This document shows positions 18,699-27,385 of a stretch of DNA of 64,000 bases, piece after piece. Every line of letters starts with the position of its first letter. Positions within the stretch are counted from its first letter, which is position 1. A program made the position numbers and the translations under genes. The DNA is from Nostoc sp. FACHB-110 (GTDB lineage Bacteria > Cyanobacteriota > Cyanobacteriia > Cyanobacteriales > Nostocaceae). The stretch lies in NCBI RefSeq assembly GCF_014697425.1, contig NZ_JACJRU010000002.1, forward strand, positions 124,001 through 188,000. Direction: 5' to 3'. The notes below the pieces were generated by a model that was not told the DNA's origin, did not search any database, and worked only from the letters and a program-made list of their open reading frames with translations.

Positions 18699-20099
18699 TT
18701 GACTGAGGCGAACAACGTAAACTCTACCCTCCAGGATGTGTCCCGTAGAGAATTGCGAGATTTAGTACGGACTCAATTGCAAATGCTGTTAGAAGCAGCT
18801 GACTTGCAAGCAGCAAAGGCAATTCTTGTACCTGTACAACCTGCGGATATTGCCGAAGCGATTGAAGGTTTGCCAGAAGCGATGCACGCTTTGGCTTTTC
18901 GTTTGCTGTCTAAAGATGAGGCGATAGAGGTTTATGAATATCTTGACTATAGTGTTCAAGAACGACTGATTGAAGAACTCAAAAGCCAAGAAGTCCGAGA
19001 TATTGTCGATCAAATGTCTTCGGATGATCGCGCTAGACTATTTGACGAATTGCCTGCAAAAGTTGTCAACCGTTTATTAGAACAACTTAGTCCTACAGAA
19101 CGTCAAGCTACTGCTTTGTTGTTGGGTTACGAACCAAATACAGCAGGGCGAATTATGACGCTTGAGTTTATTTCTCTCAAAGAAAATATTAATGTCTCTC
19201 AGGCTCTAGAGCGAATTCGCCGTTTGGCAAATGCTAGTGAAATAATTTACTACCTTTACGTCACAGATAACGAAAGAAGATTAACGGGGATTGTTTCTTT
19301 ACGAGATTTGGTGACATCCCAACCGGAGGAAATTATTGGCGATATTATGACCCGTGATGTTGTGTTTGTACGTACAGATACAGACCAAGAAGAAGTGGCC
19401 AGAGTCATTAAAAGATATGATTTTTTGGCTGTACCTGTAGTTGATAAACAACAACTTTTAGTCGGTATTGTGACTGTAGATGATGTAATTGATATTTTAG
19501 AGGAAGAAACCACCAAGGATATTTATGCTTTGGGTGGTGGTGTACAATCTAGCGGTGACAACTATTTTCAGATGAATTTACTGAAAGTAGCACGTAAACG
19601 GGTGGTGTGGTTATTTGTATTATTAATAACTAATACAGTTACAGGCACAATTATTAAATCGCAAGAAGATATCTTGACGAAAGTAGTAACGCTCACTGCA
19701 TTTATTCCTTTGTTGACGGGGACTGGCGGTAACGTTGGCGCGCAGTCTTCAACAGTAGTAATTCGCGGGATGAATACTGAAGAAATCCGCTCGCTTGGGC
19801 CATTGCAGGTAATTGCTAGAGAAGCGATCGCTGGTTTATTATTAGGTGGAATGCTAGGGATAATTGCTACTGTTTGGGCGTTCTTTTTGCAGGGACGAAT
19901 AGAAGTTGCGATCGCAGTTGGTAGTAGTCTGATTGCTATTTCACTTTTAGCTTCAGTTTCCGGTTCAGCATTGCCGTTTTTATTTCGTTTTTTGCGCTTA
20001 GATCCGGCTTTGATGTCAGCACCTTTTATTACTACCGCAGTGGATGTTTTAGGGGTTTTAATTTACTTTAATTTGGCACGAATAATTTTAAAATTATAA
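18699..20099 (+). CDS. mgtE: Magnesium transporter MgtE
   Basis: A 466-residue Mg2+ channel/transporter of the plasma membrane. The N-terminal superhelical MgtE_N domain (about residues 30-130, with DDRARLFDELP) is followed by two CBS domains (about 135-260) that sense Mg2+, a connecting helix, and five transmembrane helices with the pore motif TGTGGNVGAQSS. The start is taken as TTG at 18699, preceded by GAGGAAAG; the next in-frame ATG is 27 codons in and would cut the N domain. It is a single-gene unit. Confidence 0.96.
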   Translation: MTEANNVNSTLQDVSRRELRDLVRTQLQMLLEAADLQAAKAILVPVQPADIAEAIEGLPEAMHALAFRLLSKDEAIEVYEYLDYSVQERLIEELKSQEVRDIVDQMSSDDRARLFDELPAKVVNRLLEQLSPTERQATALLLGYEPNTAGRIMTLEFISLKENINVSQALERIRRLANASEIIYYLYVTDNERRLTGIVSLRDLVTSQPEEIIGDIMTRDVVFVRTDTDQEEVARVIKRYDFLAVPVVDKQQLLVGIVTVDDVIDILEEETTKDIYALGGGVQSSGDNYFQMNLLKVARKRVVWLFVLLITNTVTGTIIKSQEDILTKVVTLTAFIPLLTGTGGNVGAQSSTVVIRGMNTEEIRSLGPLQVIAREAIAGLLLGGMLGIIATVWAFFLQGRIEVAIAVGSSLIAISLLASVSGSALPFLFRFLRLDPALMSAPFITTAVDVLGVLIYFNLARIILKL

Positions 20100-20148
20100 G
20101 TCAATAGTCTATCGACCATTGACTGTGATAACTAATAAATCCTAATTT

Positions 20149-20406
20149 TTACAATTCTGAAGCTGTATCAGGCGCAACGACTTCACCAGTACCTATTTGT
20201 AATATTAAATCTTGGTCTGTGATTAATTCGCTTAATTCCTTAACTTGCAAATTCATTTGTTCACAGGCTTGTCTTAGTTCCCGTGCAAAAGTATTGAGAT
20301 CATCTCCATAGCCACATTGAAAAGCAGCAGTTTCAATTCCTTGCTTGGCGTTGGCTCTGGCACAATCTACTAATTCTGTACCATGCAATGGTTTTGAAGA
20401 CGGCAT
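20149..20406 (-). CDS. Hypothetical protein, 85 aa
   Basis: A small soluble protein that I can only describe as a likely conserved cyanobacterial hypothetical. It is acidic, with two cysteines (DCARANAK, FQCGYGDD) and a helical middle (LNTFARELRQACEQMNLQVKELSEL). There is no signal peptide or membrane segment. It is convergent with mgtE, 49 bases from its stop. Confidence 0.65.
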   Translation of the reverse strand: MPSSKPLHGTELVDCARANAKQGIETAAFQCGYGDDLNTFARELRQACEQMNLQVKELSELITDQDLILQIGTGEVVAPDTASEL

Positions 20407-20588
20407 AATTCTATCTTTTATTGATTAATTTTTACAGTTATTCATAATTTAGCAATTGTGCATAATTAACACATCCTCCTGATGGAAGACACAATCAAGC
20501 CAAAATTTCAGAATTCAGAAATGGCTGATATTCCTGAATTCTAAAATCTACATTTTGGATGATTTTAAATTAACCGTTGACCAAAACA

Positions 20589-20616
20589 ATTCGCAATTCG
20601 CAATTCGCAATTCGCA
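20589..20616. repeat. Heptanucleotide tandem repeat (ATTCGCA)
   Basis: Four exact copies of ATTCGCA followed by a variant ATTGCGA. An STRR tract in the region between the 85-aa gene and the methyltransferase. Confidence 0.9.
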
Positions 20617-20720
20617 ATTGCGAACAAAATTGGAAATTGATTCATAATTTGGCTCAACCTTGCGGCAGAGAATCAATTAATCAAAATTAGGATTTTGGCT
20701 AAAATTATAGTTCTGCTAAT

Positions 20721-20835
20721 TATAGCGATTCCCAGTTAAGTGAGGTACAGGTAATATTTTGAAACGCAGAGGGTCGCAGAGTGAAGCGCAGAGGTACGCA
20801 GAAATTTGTACTTCAGCAGACTAGGAAACGCTATA
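20721..20835. repeat. MITE-like element with terminal inverted repeats
   Basis: A 115-bp element ending in imperfect inverted repeats: TATAGCGATTCCCAGT on the left and the complement of TATAGCGTTTCCTAGT on the right (14 of 16 match). The interior has GCAGAGG/CGCAGAG motifs. One end (28 bases, one mismatch) recurs in inverted orientation at 5614-5641. It has no coding capacity and ends 24 bases before the methyltransferase start, so it may affect that promoter. Confidence 0.78.
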
Positions 20836-20859
20836 AATCAATGAAAAATCTCCAATTGT

Positions 20860-21522
20860 ATGACTACTCAAACACTAGGTTTATCAACCAATTTGTCTGA
20901 ATATTTACTATCAATCTCTGTAAGAGAAGCAGAAATATTGATGCAATTACGCCAAGAAACAGCCAATCATCCAATGGGGAGAATGCAAATTGCCCCAGAA
21001 CAAGGACAGTTAATGGCTTTGCTGGTACAGTTGTTGGGGGCAACGAAAACTTTAGAAGTCGGTGTATTTACAGGTTATAGTGCCTTAGTTGTTGCCTTGG
21101 CGTTACCACCAACAGGTAAAGTAGTAGCTTGCGATATTAATGAAGAGTTTACCGCGATCGCACAGCGTTATTGGCAACAAGCAGGGGTAGCGGAAAAAAT
21201 TGACTTACATCTTGGCCCAGCAATGGATACGTTAGATAAATTTTTGGCAAATGGGGAGGCGGAAACCTTTGATTTTGCTTTTATTGATGCAGACAAAAGC
21301 AACTATGATGGATATTATGAGCGATCGCTACAATTAGTGCGATCAGGTGGATTAATTGCCATTGATAATGTTTTATGGTCAGGGAGGGTAGCAGATCCTC
21401 AAGTACAAGATAATCGCACCAAAAAAATTCGGGCTTTTAATCAAAAACTCTATCAAGATTCACGTATAAGTCTTAGCTTGCTACCTATTGCAGATGGATT
21501 AACTTTAGCCAGAAAGCATTAG
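20860..21522 (+). CDS. SAM-dependent O-methyltransferase (CCoAOMT-like)
   Basis: A 220-residue class I methyltransferase of the cation-dependent caffeoyl-CoA O-methyltransferase type. The SAM site LEVGVFTGYSALVVALALP lies near residue 65, the metal site FIDADKSNYDGYY near residue 145, and IDNVLWSGRV near 168 completes the family pattern. In cyanobacteria the substrate is generally a catechol-like compound, but nothing here identifies it. It converges with the response regulator gene; the two stops are three bases apart. Confidence 0.92.
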   Translation: MTTQTLGLSTNLSEYLLSISVREAEILMQLRQETANHPMGRMQIAPEQGQLMALLVQLLGATKTLEVGVFTGYSALVVALALPPTGKVVACDINEEFTAIAQRYWQQAGVAEKIDLHLGPAMDTLDKFLANGEAETFDFAFIDADKSNYDGYYERSLQLVRSGGLIAIDNVLWSGRVADPQVQDNRTKKIRAFNQKLYQDSRISLSLLPIADGLTLARKH

Positions 21523-21524
21523 AA

Positions 21525-21980
21525 TTATTCTTGATTTTCTCCATCAGGAAATCGCACAAGCTTGGTGATTTCTGCAATTAAAATACCTGCATCTACAGGT
21601 TTATTGACATAGCTTTGAAAACCAGAAAGCAAAGCTAAATTATAACTTTCTTCAGAACTTAAAGCAGTCAAAGCAATGGCTGGAGTTAACCTTTGTTGTA
21701 ATAACAACATTTGTCTAGCTTTCCGCACTAAAGAATATCCATCTACTTCTGGCATAGCAATATCAAAAATTAAAACATCAAATCTGGAATTTTTAATTGC
21801 TTCTAATGCAAGTATGGCTGATGTTGCTGTTGTCACTTGCACACCGTAATTTTCTAAAATTACGGTCATTAAAAACAGACTATCTTCATTATCATCTACC
21901 ACAAGAATCTGTAAACCTTCTAAAGATTGGTAGTCTTTTATATCATCGTGAAGATGCGAATGTTCAAAGTTATTTGCCAT
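21525..21980 (-). CDS. Single-domain response regulator
   Basis: A 151-residue protein made of one receiver domain with a short N-terminal extension. The acidic pocket is in ILVVDDNEDS, the phosphoacceptor aspartate in LIFDIAMPEVDGYS, and the conserved lysine in YVNKPVD. No output domain is present, as in CheY-like or phosphorelay proteins. No histidine kinase gene is near. The ATG at 21980 is supported by AAGGAGG ten bases upstream; an earlier ATG at 22013 would include it. A 14-bp perfect hairpin lies in the leader. Confidence 0.9.
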   Translation of the reverse strand: MANNFEHSHLHDDIKDYQSLEGLQILVVDDNEDSLFLMTVILENYGVQVTTATSAILALEAIKNSRFDVLIFDIAMPEVDGYSLVRKARQMLLLQQRLTPAIALTALSSEESYNLALLSGFQSYVNKPVDAGILIAEITKLVRFPDGENQE

Positions 21981-22026
21981 GATATGCTGTGCCTCCTTAG
22001 TTGGCCTAATCAATTACGGAGGAAGA

Positions 22027-22061
22027 CCCAGTGTAGTTAGCCGCATACTAACTACACTGGG
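22027..22061. repeat. Perfect 14-bp hairpin upstream of the response regulator
   Basis: CCCAGTGTAGTTAG pairs exactly with CTAACTACACTGGG across a 7-base loop. It ends 47 bases before the response regulator ATG, so it may be in the transcript leader or act as an operator. No T-tract follows on either strand, which argues against a simple terminator. Confidence 0.75.
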
Positions 22062-22236
22062 CAATTATTAATGAAGCTACCATGACATTAGTCAGATATA
22101 TCAAAGAGATATTTATGCTTGAGCGCGTTAACTAATTTTAGTTTGTGCATAAATATCGTGTACCGGGTCAAATAGCATCTATGTGCTTTTTTAATTGAGA
22201 TATATTTTAAAAACCCGGTTCTTAGATAACTTAAAA

Positions 22237-22428
22237 TTATAAATCTGTTTTAATCTTGATTTTTCCTACGGCTCTACCTACTTTTTCCCATGTTCTAGCA
22301 GTTTCGAGGTCTTGCCAGTTGGTTCTAAGATGTTCAGCTTTTTCGTAACAAACTTGAGAGAGGATACTGAGTACATCAGGTAAACTCATATTCTCAATCA
22401 GTGTTTCTATGTCACTTTTGTCGTACAT
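22237..22428 (-). CDS. Small hypothetical protein, 63 aa
   Basis: A 63-residue soluble, mostly helical protein (YDKSDIETLIENMSLPDVLSIL read in parts; then CYEKAEHLRTNWQD). I do not recognise a family, but the composition is that of a real conserved small protein. The ATG at 22428 is chosen because GGAG lies eight bases upstream; a longer frame to 22488 adds 20 residues without support. It stands alone between the response regulator and trhO, on the same strand. Confidence 0.65.
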   Translation of the reverse strand: MYDKSDIETLIENMSLPDVLSILSQVCYEKAEHLRTNWQDLETARTWEKVGRAVGKIKIKTDL

Positions 22429-22719
22429 TTTTACAACTCCGAAACCAGAATTTATTAAACAGGTTTGATATAAGCCATCATCTACCAAATTTGGTAGTAA
22501 TAATACCGATAATTGTCGTATTTAGTCATGTGGCAAGAGAATGACTTCAAAAAATCTTTAGCGTTAGCTAGATATATATACCGAGGAACAGGAAATGCTT
22601 TGGGGTGGGGGGGGAAGAGAAAGCTATGTTTTGTACACCCTGCCTCGTAGCCAACTGGGTACAAGCCTCCATTGATTTTCCCCTACACCCCACACCCTAC
22701 CCTTGTAGTTAGAAGTCCT

Positions 22720-23625
22720 TTATTCCTGCTGCTTGGCTTGCTGTAGTTGATGCTGTCGCCATTTTTCTTGTTGACGAATTCGTTTCTCGGGTGTGAGATG
22801 ATCGAAACAGTAGGGGCAGGAGATACCTTGTTCATACTTAGGCGAAGTTTTATCTGCTGCTGAAATTGGATGTCCACAACAAAAGCAAAGTTCGTGAGTT
22901 CCTGGTTCTAAACCATGACTAACTGTAATTCGCTCGTCAAACACAAAACATTCACCTTCCCATAAACTTTCTTCGGCAGGGATTTCCTCTAAATATTTCA
23001 AAATTCCACCTTGAAGATGATAAACTTCGGCAAATCCTTGCGCCAGCATAAAAGATGTGGCTTTTTCGCAACGAATTCCGCCAGTACAAAATAAAGCAAC
23101 TTTTTTGTGTTTATCGGGGTCAAGGTTTTGTTGAATATATTCAGGAAATTCCCGAAATGATTCGGTTTGAGGGTTTTTCGCTCTTTGGAAAGAACCAATT
23201 TTCACTTCATAATCGTTACGAGTGTCAATCACAGTCACTTCAGGATCGGAAATTAATGCATTCCATTCTTGGGGCGTTACATAAGTGCCAACTTGCTGGT
23301 TAGGGTCAATTTCTGGTAAACCTAGGGTAACAATTTCTTTTTTTAAGCGTACTTTCATCCGTTCAAACGGCGGGTTCTGAGCGTAAGATTCTTTGTGTTC
23401 TAAGTCTGCTAAACGGGGATCGGAACGCAGATAGGCCAGAACAGCATCAATATTTTGCCGAAGACCCGCAATTGTACCATTAATACCTTCGGAAGCTAGC
23501 AGAATTGTGCCTTTAATGTTCTGTTCTAGACAATAAGACAGCAAAGGTGCTTGCTTTTCGGCAAAATCGGGCAAACTGACAAATTTATATAGTGCTGCAA
23601 CAATTTGCGTATTTTTTTGGTTCAT
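22720..23625 (-). CDS. trhO: tRNA U34 hydroxylase TrhO (rhodanese family)
   Basis: A 301-residue UPF0176/TrhO protein. The family makes 5-hydroxyuridine at position 34 of certain tRNAs. The N-terminal acylphosphatase-like domain is followed by a rhodanese domain (about residues 120-215) with the active-site loop [12 protein letters not shown], then a cysteine-rich C-terminus (CFCCGHP and CPYC) that probably binds zinc. A basic Gln/Lys tail ends the protein. The ATG is divergent from tRNA-Ala, and the tRNA promoter -35 box lies only five bases beyond the trhO start. Confidence 0.94.
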   Translation of the reverse strand: MNQKNTQIVAALYKFVSLPDFAEKQAPLLSYCLEQNIKGTILLASEGINGTIAGLRQNIDAVLAYLRSDPRLADLEHKESYAQNPPFERMKVRLKKEIVTLGLPEIDPNQQVGTYVTPQEWNALISDPEVTVIDTRNDYEVKIGSFQRAKNPQTESFREFPEYIQQNLDPDKHKKVALFCTGGIRCEKATSFMLAQGFAEVYHLQGGILKYLEEIPAEESLWEGECFVFDERITVSHGLEPGTHELCFCCGHPISAADKTSPKYEQGISCPYCFDHLTPEKRIRQQEKWRQHQLQQAKQQE

Positions 23626-23629
23626 CCCT

Positions 23630-23658
23630 TTAACAATGGAACAATCTTCAGGTATAAT
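23630..23658 (+). promoter_or_regulatory. Sigma-70 type promoter of tRNA-Ala
   Basis: TTAACA (23630-23635), a 17-base spacer, and a consensus TATAAT (23653-23658), about 39 bases before the mature tRNA. The -35 box differs from TTGACA by one base. Confidence 0.7.
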
Positions 23659-23696
23659 TTTTAGGTGGTAAAATTAAACCACAATTTTAATTTTAC

Positions 23697-23769
23697 GGGG
23701 GTTTAGCTCAGTTGGTAGAGCGCCTGCTTTGCAAGCAGGATGTCAGCGGTTCGAGTCCGCTAACCTCCA
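23697..23769 (+). tRNA. trnA: tRNA-Ala (anticodon UGC)
   Basis: A 73-base cloverleaf. The acceptor stem GGGGGTT/AACCTCC contains the G3-U70 pair that identifies tRNA-Ala. The anticodon arm CCTGC-TTTGCAA-GCAGG gives anticodon TGC, the T arm has GGTTCGAGTCC, and the discriminator base is A. CCA is not encoded. Confidence 0.98.
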
Positions 23770-23777
23770 TTAAATAG

Positions 23778-25046
23778 TTAAGGTTTATCTCCGTAATGGT
23801 CGGTTTTAATCCAAGGCGATCGCTTTTTTTGCACCCACATCCTGAAAGTCGCTACAATCATCACAGGAATCCAATGCAGCATATAAATAGAACCTTGCAC
23901 TGTTGCCCAAAGCAAAGATATTCCGCGTAAATTTTGCAATTGGTAAAGTCCTGCAACGAACCCCACTGTTAAAATGATGCTAAGTAGTGTTTGGAGTGGT
24001 AATAAAACTGGGCGATCGCGGTAAAATACTGTCCAAAGTAGGTCAGGAATCAGCCCAATTGGCAATAAAAATTGTAAGAGAAAAAATAAGCATAAATCAA
24101 TTTCTTTAGCCCAGCCTAAGTTGAGAATTTGCGGAAAGTAATCTAGATAACGCTGATAGCCACCTTCAGCCCAACGCCTGCGTTGATGCCAAAGTTTTTT
24201 CCAGGTTGTGACTCCTTCTTCTTGAATAACAGGAAGTGTGACAAACTCAATTTCGCTACCTGTCAGATACAGCTTAAAGCAAAGATCCAAATCATCGGTC
24301 ACTGTGTCTTCATTCCAACCATGACATTGTTCTAATAGTTGGCGGCGCACCAACATCCCGTTACCTCGCAGTTCCGACATTCCCCCAACAGCTAGGCGAT
24401 GAGTTTGCAAAAAGCTATCGCAAGTCATTTCTATCTGCTGACAACGAGTTAAGAAATTAGTATCTGCATTGATAATTGCTTTTCGTACTTGCACTGCACC
24501 AATCTTTTTTTGCTGAAATAAAGGTGCTGTTTGCCGCAGAAAATTGCCAGGAAGTACCGCATCAGCATCACATATCAGGATAATTTCGCTTTGGGTAAGC
24601 GGTAAAACGGCATTTAACGCCCCTGATTTACCACCTTGTGATTGCCGATGATGAATTTTTAGGGCTGGAAATGAACTTTGCAATTTCTTTAAAATTTGCG
24701 GAGTTGCATCAGTACTTCCATCATCAACTATCCAGATATCTAAGCGATCGCTTGGGTAGTCTAATTGAAATAAATTTTGAATGAGATTTGGTAAAACAGC
24801 ACTTTCGTTTTTAGCAGGCACTAAAATCGCTACATAGGGTAAGTAGTTGTGATTTTCAATGACTGCTTTGGTTGGTTTGGCAATCAGCATCCTGAGTGTT
24901 TGCCCAGTCAGCACAATGGTTAATCCGACTATGAACCATTGTGTTTGTGGTTGCCAGTGTAGCAAACTTACCAAAACCCAAATCGACACAAAGATCAAGA
25001 CGGCTTTGAGTCGGCGGTTGGGGTTTGGCTGATAAATGCTTGCCAT
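23778..25046 (-). CDS. MgdA-like family 2 glycosyltransferase
   Basis: A 422-residue membrane GT2 enzyme. One or two N-terminal helices precede the catalytic domain (VPAKNESAVLPNL, WIVDDGSTDATP, CDADAVLPGNF, TDDLDL, QRRRWAEGG), then three or four C-terminal helices. These motifs, with GELRGNG-like ELRGNG and EEGVTTW, closely match cyanobacterial monoglucosyldiacylglycerol synthase MgdA. It is shorter than MgdA at the N-terminus, so it could be MgdA itself or a paralogue with a different acceptor. It stands alone, just after tRNA-Ala. Confidence 0.82.
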   Translation of the reverse strand: MASIYQPNPNRRLKAVLIFVSIWVLVSLLHWQPQTQWFIVGLTIVLTGQTLRMLIAKPTKAVIENHNYLPYVAILVPAKNESAVLPNLIQNLFQLDYPSDRLDIWIVDDGSTDATPQILKKLQSSFPALKIHHRQSQGGKSGALNAVLPLTQSEIILICDADAVLPGNFLRQTAPLFQQKKIGAVQVRKAIINADTNFLTRCQQIEMTCDSFLQTHRLAVGGMSELRGNGMLVRRQLLEQCHGWNEDTVTDDLDLCFKLYLTGSEIEFVTLPVIQEEGVTTWKKLWHQRRRWAEGGYQRYLDYFPQILNLGWAKEIDLCLFFLLQFLLPIGLIPDLLWTVFYRDRPVLLPLQTLLSIILTVGFVAGLYQLQNLRGISLLWATVQGSIYMLHWIPVMIVATFRMWVQKKRSPWIKTDHYGDKP

Positions 25047-25879
25047 TCTTAGTTACCCTACCTTTCAGTTCTTGGCTGAAATTGGCGTTGTAATAACATT
25101 GTTGGTGCGATCGCAACAACTCTGCAAATATATAAGATGATTGAATCGCAAGTTTACATTTGAATCAGTATAAGCGTGTATTTGCGAATTATTTTTAAGA
25201 TTAATACTTGCGTTAAAAAATAGAATTTTGCGAACAAACCCAGCTACAACAAACTCACGGATGTTCTCTATGATGGCAGACTTCGTAAAACACTTTTTAG
25301 TAATGCAGATATTCTCATCAACAAAATTTACTCTCTCATGAGATAAAAACTGAGGTATCCAAATTCCAATACTTTCTTCTTAACCGGAAATTAATATTTA
25401 CCTAGACGTTAATAAGTAAGTTCCTCACAAAGCCAATACAAAAGTATTTTGCCTGTATGATAAAATTTACTTATGAGTCGTTATTTATTAGCATTCTAAC
25501 CTAACACTCATATTCATCAGAAAGCAACTTTTATATATAAATCTAAAATAAATCTAAAAATATATAAATTTTACGTAAAGTTATAGTTGATATATGAAAC
25601 TTTGTATCTTCAAAGAGTATTATTTATTACGTACAAGTAAATTTACAAAGTTTCATATAATACATTTACTAATTAAGTAGTGAAGTAAGTAACTAAATAC
25701 ACAATAAAACGAACCCAAGTAAATCAAGACTATGTGTCTGATGCAGAGATAAGTGTTTTTATACTCATTCCAAATTTTTAGGTCAAAGAGAGGAATTATT
25801 TCAACCACATAACTTAGACAGAGGTTAATTTAATATTCCATAAGGCAGTTATTCACTAAAAATACAACAAGGCCATTTT
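25047..25879. other. Long AT-rich region upstream of the exopolysaccharide cluster
   Basis: 833 bases between two divergent genes, with no supported coding sequence. The prominent structure is a perfect 16-bp inverted repeat at 25591-25606 and 25644-25659. The cluster promoter should lie here but no clear -10/-35 pair stands out. Confidence 0.6.
25591..25659. repeat. Perfect 16-bp inverted repeat (37-base spacer)
   Basis: TATATGAAACTTTGTA at 25591-25606 is exactly complementary to TACAAAGTTTCATATA at 25644-25659. The spacer is AT-rich and includes TTATTACGTACAAG. It lies about 220 bases upstream of the first polysaccharide gene and could be an operator pair, a structured leader, or the footprint of a small element. 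Confidence 0.85.
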
Positions 25880-27316
25880 ATGAGTAATCAGGGCATTGCA
25901 ACTACGCAGGTAAATAACACCAACTTAAACTCTACTCCTTTAGATATACGTGCTTCAGGTTTTTTTAGAGTAAGTAAAGGGTTTTGGTGGCTCAGGCTTG
26001 CAACATTAATAGTAGTAGACTGCGCAGTTCTATCTTTAGCTTGGATATTAGCGAAGCATACTGGAACTGCCATATATACACAAAATAATTTCATTCCTAG
26101 TTTAGTTTTAATTCAAGTAGCTACGCTTGCTTTACAAGGTACATATCAACCAGGAAAGCAACGTTATGACTATTTCAATATTATTAAGTCACTAACATTT
26201 GCACATGGTTTAATACTATTGTGCAGCGTTTTATATCGACCAATTGTTGAGTTTAGTTTCTCGACATTAACTTCTTCCTGGTTGATGAGTACAACTTTTG
26301 TGGTCACAGGTAGATTATTGGTAGGGATAGTTTTACAATATTTTCGCCAACGCAAATTATTAGGATGTAATTCCGTTTTTCTGATTTGTGATACTGGCTC
26401 TGAAGAACAGATTATTAATTTGATCAAAAACGAAAAGCGTTACATTATTCGTGGAACTGATACTGCAAGTGCCTTAGACAGGTACAATCGTCAGCAAACT
26501 TTAGCAGAACTAAACAGGCTAGGAATCACAGAAGTCTTTATTGATTGGGATGCAATCAAAAACAGAATGTTTGTGTGCTGGTTATTTCAAGTCTCGGGAA
26601 TTACAGTTCACATTATACCTACGCAATTAAAACCAATTGACAGGCAAGTATATTTCCAGAAAATTAGTGGGATGCCTTGTCTTAGCGTTAGTTGCCCAAC
26701 AATTATTAGTAAAGATTTTTGGATTAAGCGATCGTTTGACTTTTGTTTTACAGCTTTGTTTTTAATCTTGACATTTCCTGTGTATCTAGCGATTGCGATC
26801 GCAATTAAATTAGACTCACCAGGCCCAATATTCTACAAACAAACACGTATTGGTCTACATGGAAAACCATTTAAAGTCTGGAAATTCCGAACCATGAGAC
26901 CTGATGCTGATAAACTGCAAAAAGAATTAGAAGCATTAAACGAAGTTAAAGACGGTATTATCTTCAAAATCAAAGACGACCCCAGAATTACCAAAGTGGG
27001 CAAATTCTTACGTCGCTATAGCTTAGACGAATTACCACAACTGTTTAATGTTTTACTGGGAGAAATGAGTCTTGTAGGCCCCCGTCCTTTACCTACTAGA
27101 GACGTAGATAAATTCTTAGACCATCATTTCATCAGACAAGAAGTTCTGCCAGGCGTAACAGGTCTTTGGCAAGTATCAGGAAGATCAAACATCCTAGATT
27201 TTGAACAAGTAATCAATCTCGATATGAGTTATATCGAAAATTGGTCACTGCAACTAGATTTTGAAATCTTATTGAGGACAGTAAAAGTAGTTTTGAAAAA
27301 AGAAGGTGCTTATTAA
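25880..27316 (+). CDS. Polyprenyl glycosylphosphotransferase (priming sugar transferase)
   Basis: A 478-residue membrane enzyme that transfers a sugar phosphate to undecaprenyl phosphate, the first step of Wzx/Wzy-type polysaccharide synthesis. Four or five N-terminal helices and a central nucleotide-binding-like region (FLICDTGSEEQII) precede the catalytic sugar-transferase domain (about residue 280 on), with KRSFDF, a membrane hairpin, WKFRTMRPDAD, RRYSLDELPQLFNVLLGEMS, VGPRP and PGVTGLWQVSGRS. It opens the cluster; the next gene follows after 69 bases. Confidence 0.95.
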   Translation: MSNQGIATTQVNNTNLNSTPLDIRASGFFRVSKGFWWLRLATLIVVDCAVLSLAWILAKHTGTAIYTQNNFIPSLVLIQVATLALQGTYQPGKQRYDYFNIIKSLTFAHGLILLCSVLYRPIVEFSFSTLTSSWLMSTTFVVTGRLLVGIVLQYFRQRKLLGCNSVFLICDTGSEEQIINLIKNEKRYIIRGTDTASALDRYNRQQTLAELNRLGITEVFIDWDAIKNRMFVCWLFQVSGITVHIIPTQLKPIDRQVYFQKISGMPCLSVSCPTIISKDFWIKRSFDFCFTALFLILTFPVYLAIAIAIKLDSPGPIFYKQTRIGLHGKPFKVWKFRTMRPDADKLQKELEALNEVKDGIIFKIKDDPRITKVGKFLRRYSLDELPQLFNVLLGEMSLVGPRPLPTRDVDKFLDHHFIRQEVLPGVTGLWQVSGRSNILDFEQVINLDMSYIENWSLQLDFEILLRTVKVVLKKEGAY

Positions 27317-27385
27317 ATTCAAAACCTTAGCCCTATCGTAGAAAATCCTAATGTTATATAGATTATGTCCAACTGCTAATTGACT

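Noticed and set aside
20589..20616. Tandem ATTCGCA units as a CRISPR array
   Set aside because: Units are 7 bases with no spacers and no cas genes are nearby.
22482..22664. 60-codon frame upstream of the 63-aa gene
   Set aside because: Low-complexity G-rich stretch, no ribosome binding site and no protein-like pattern.
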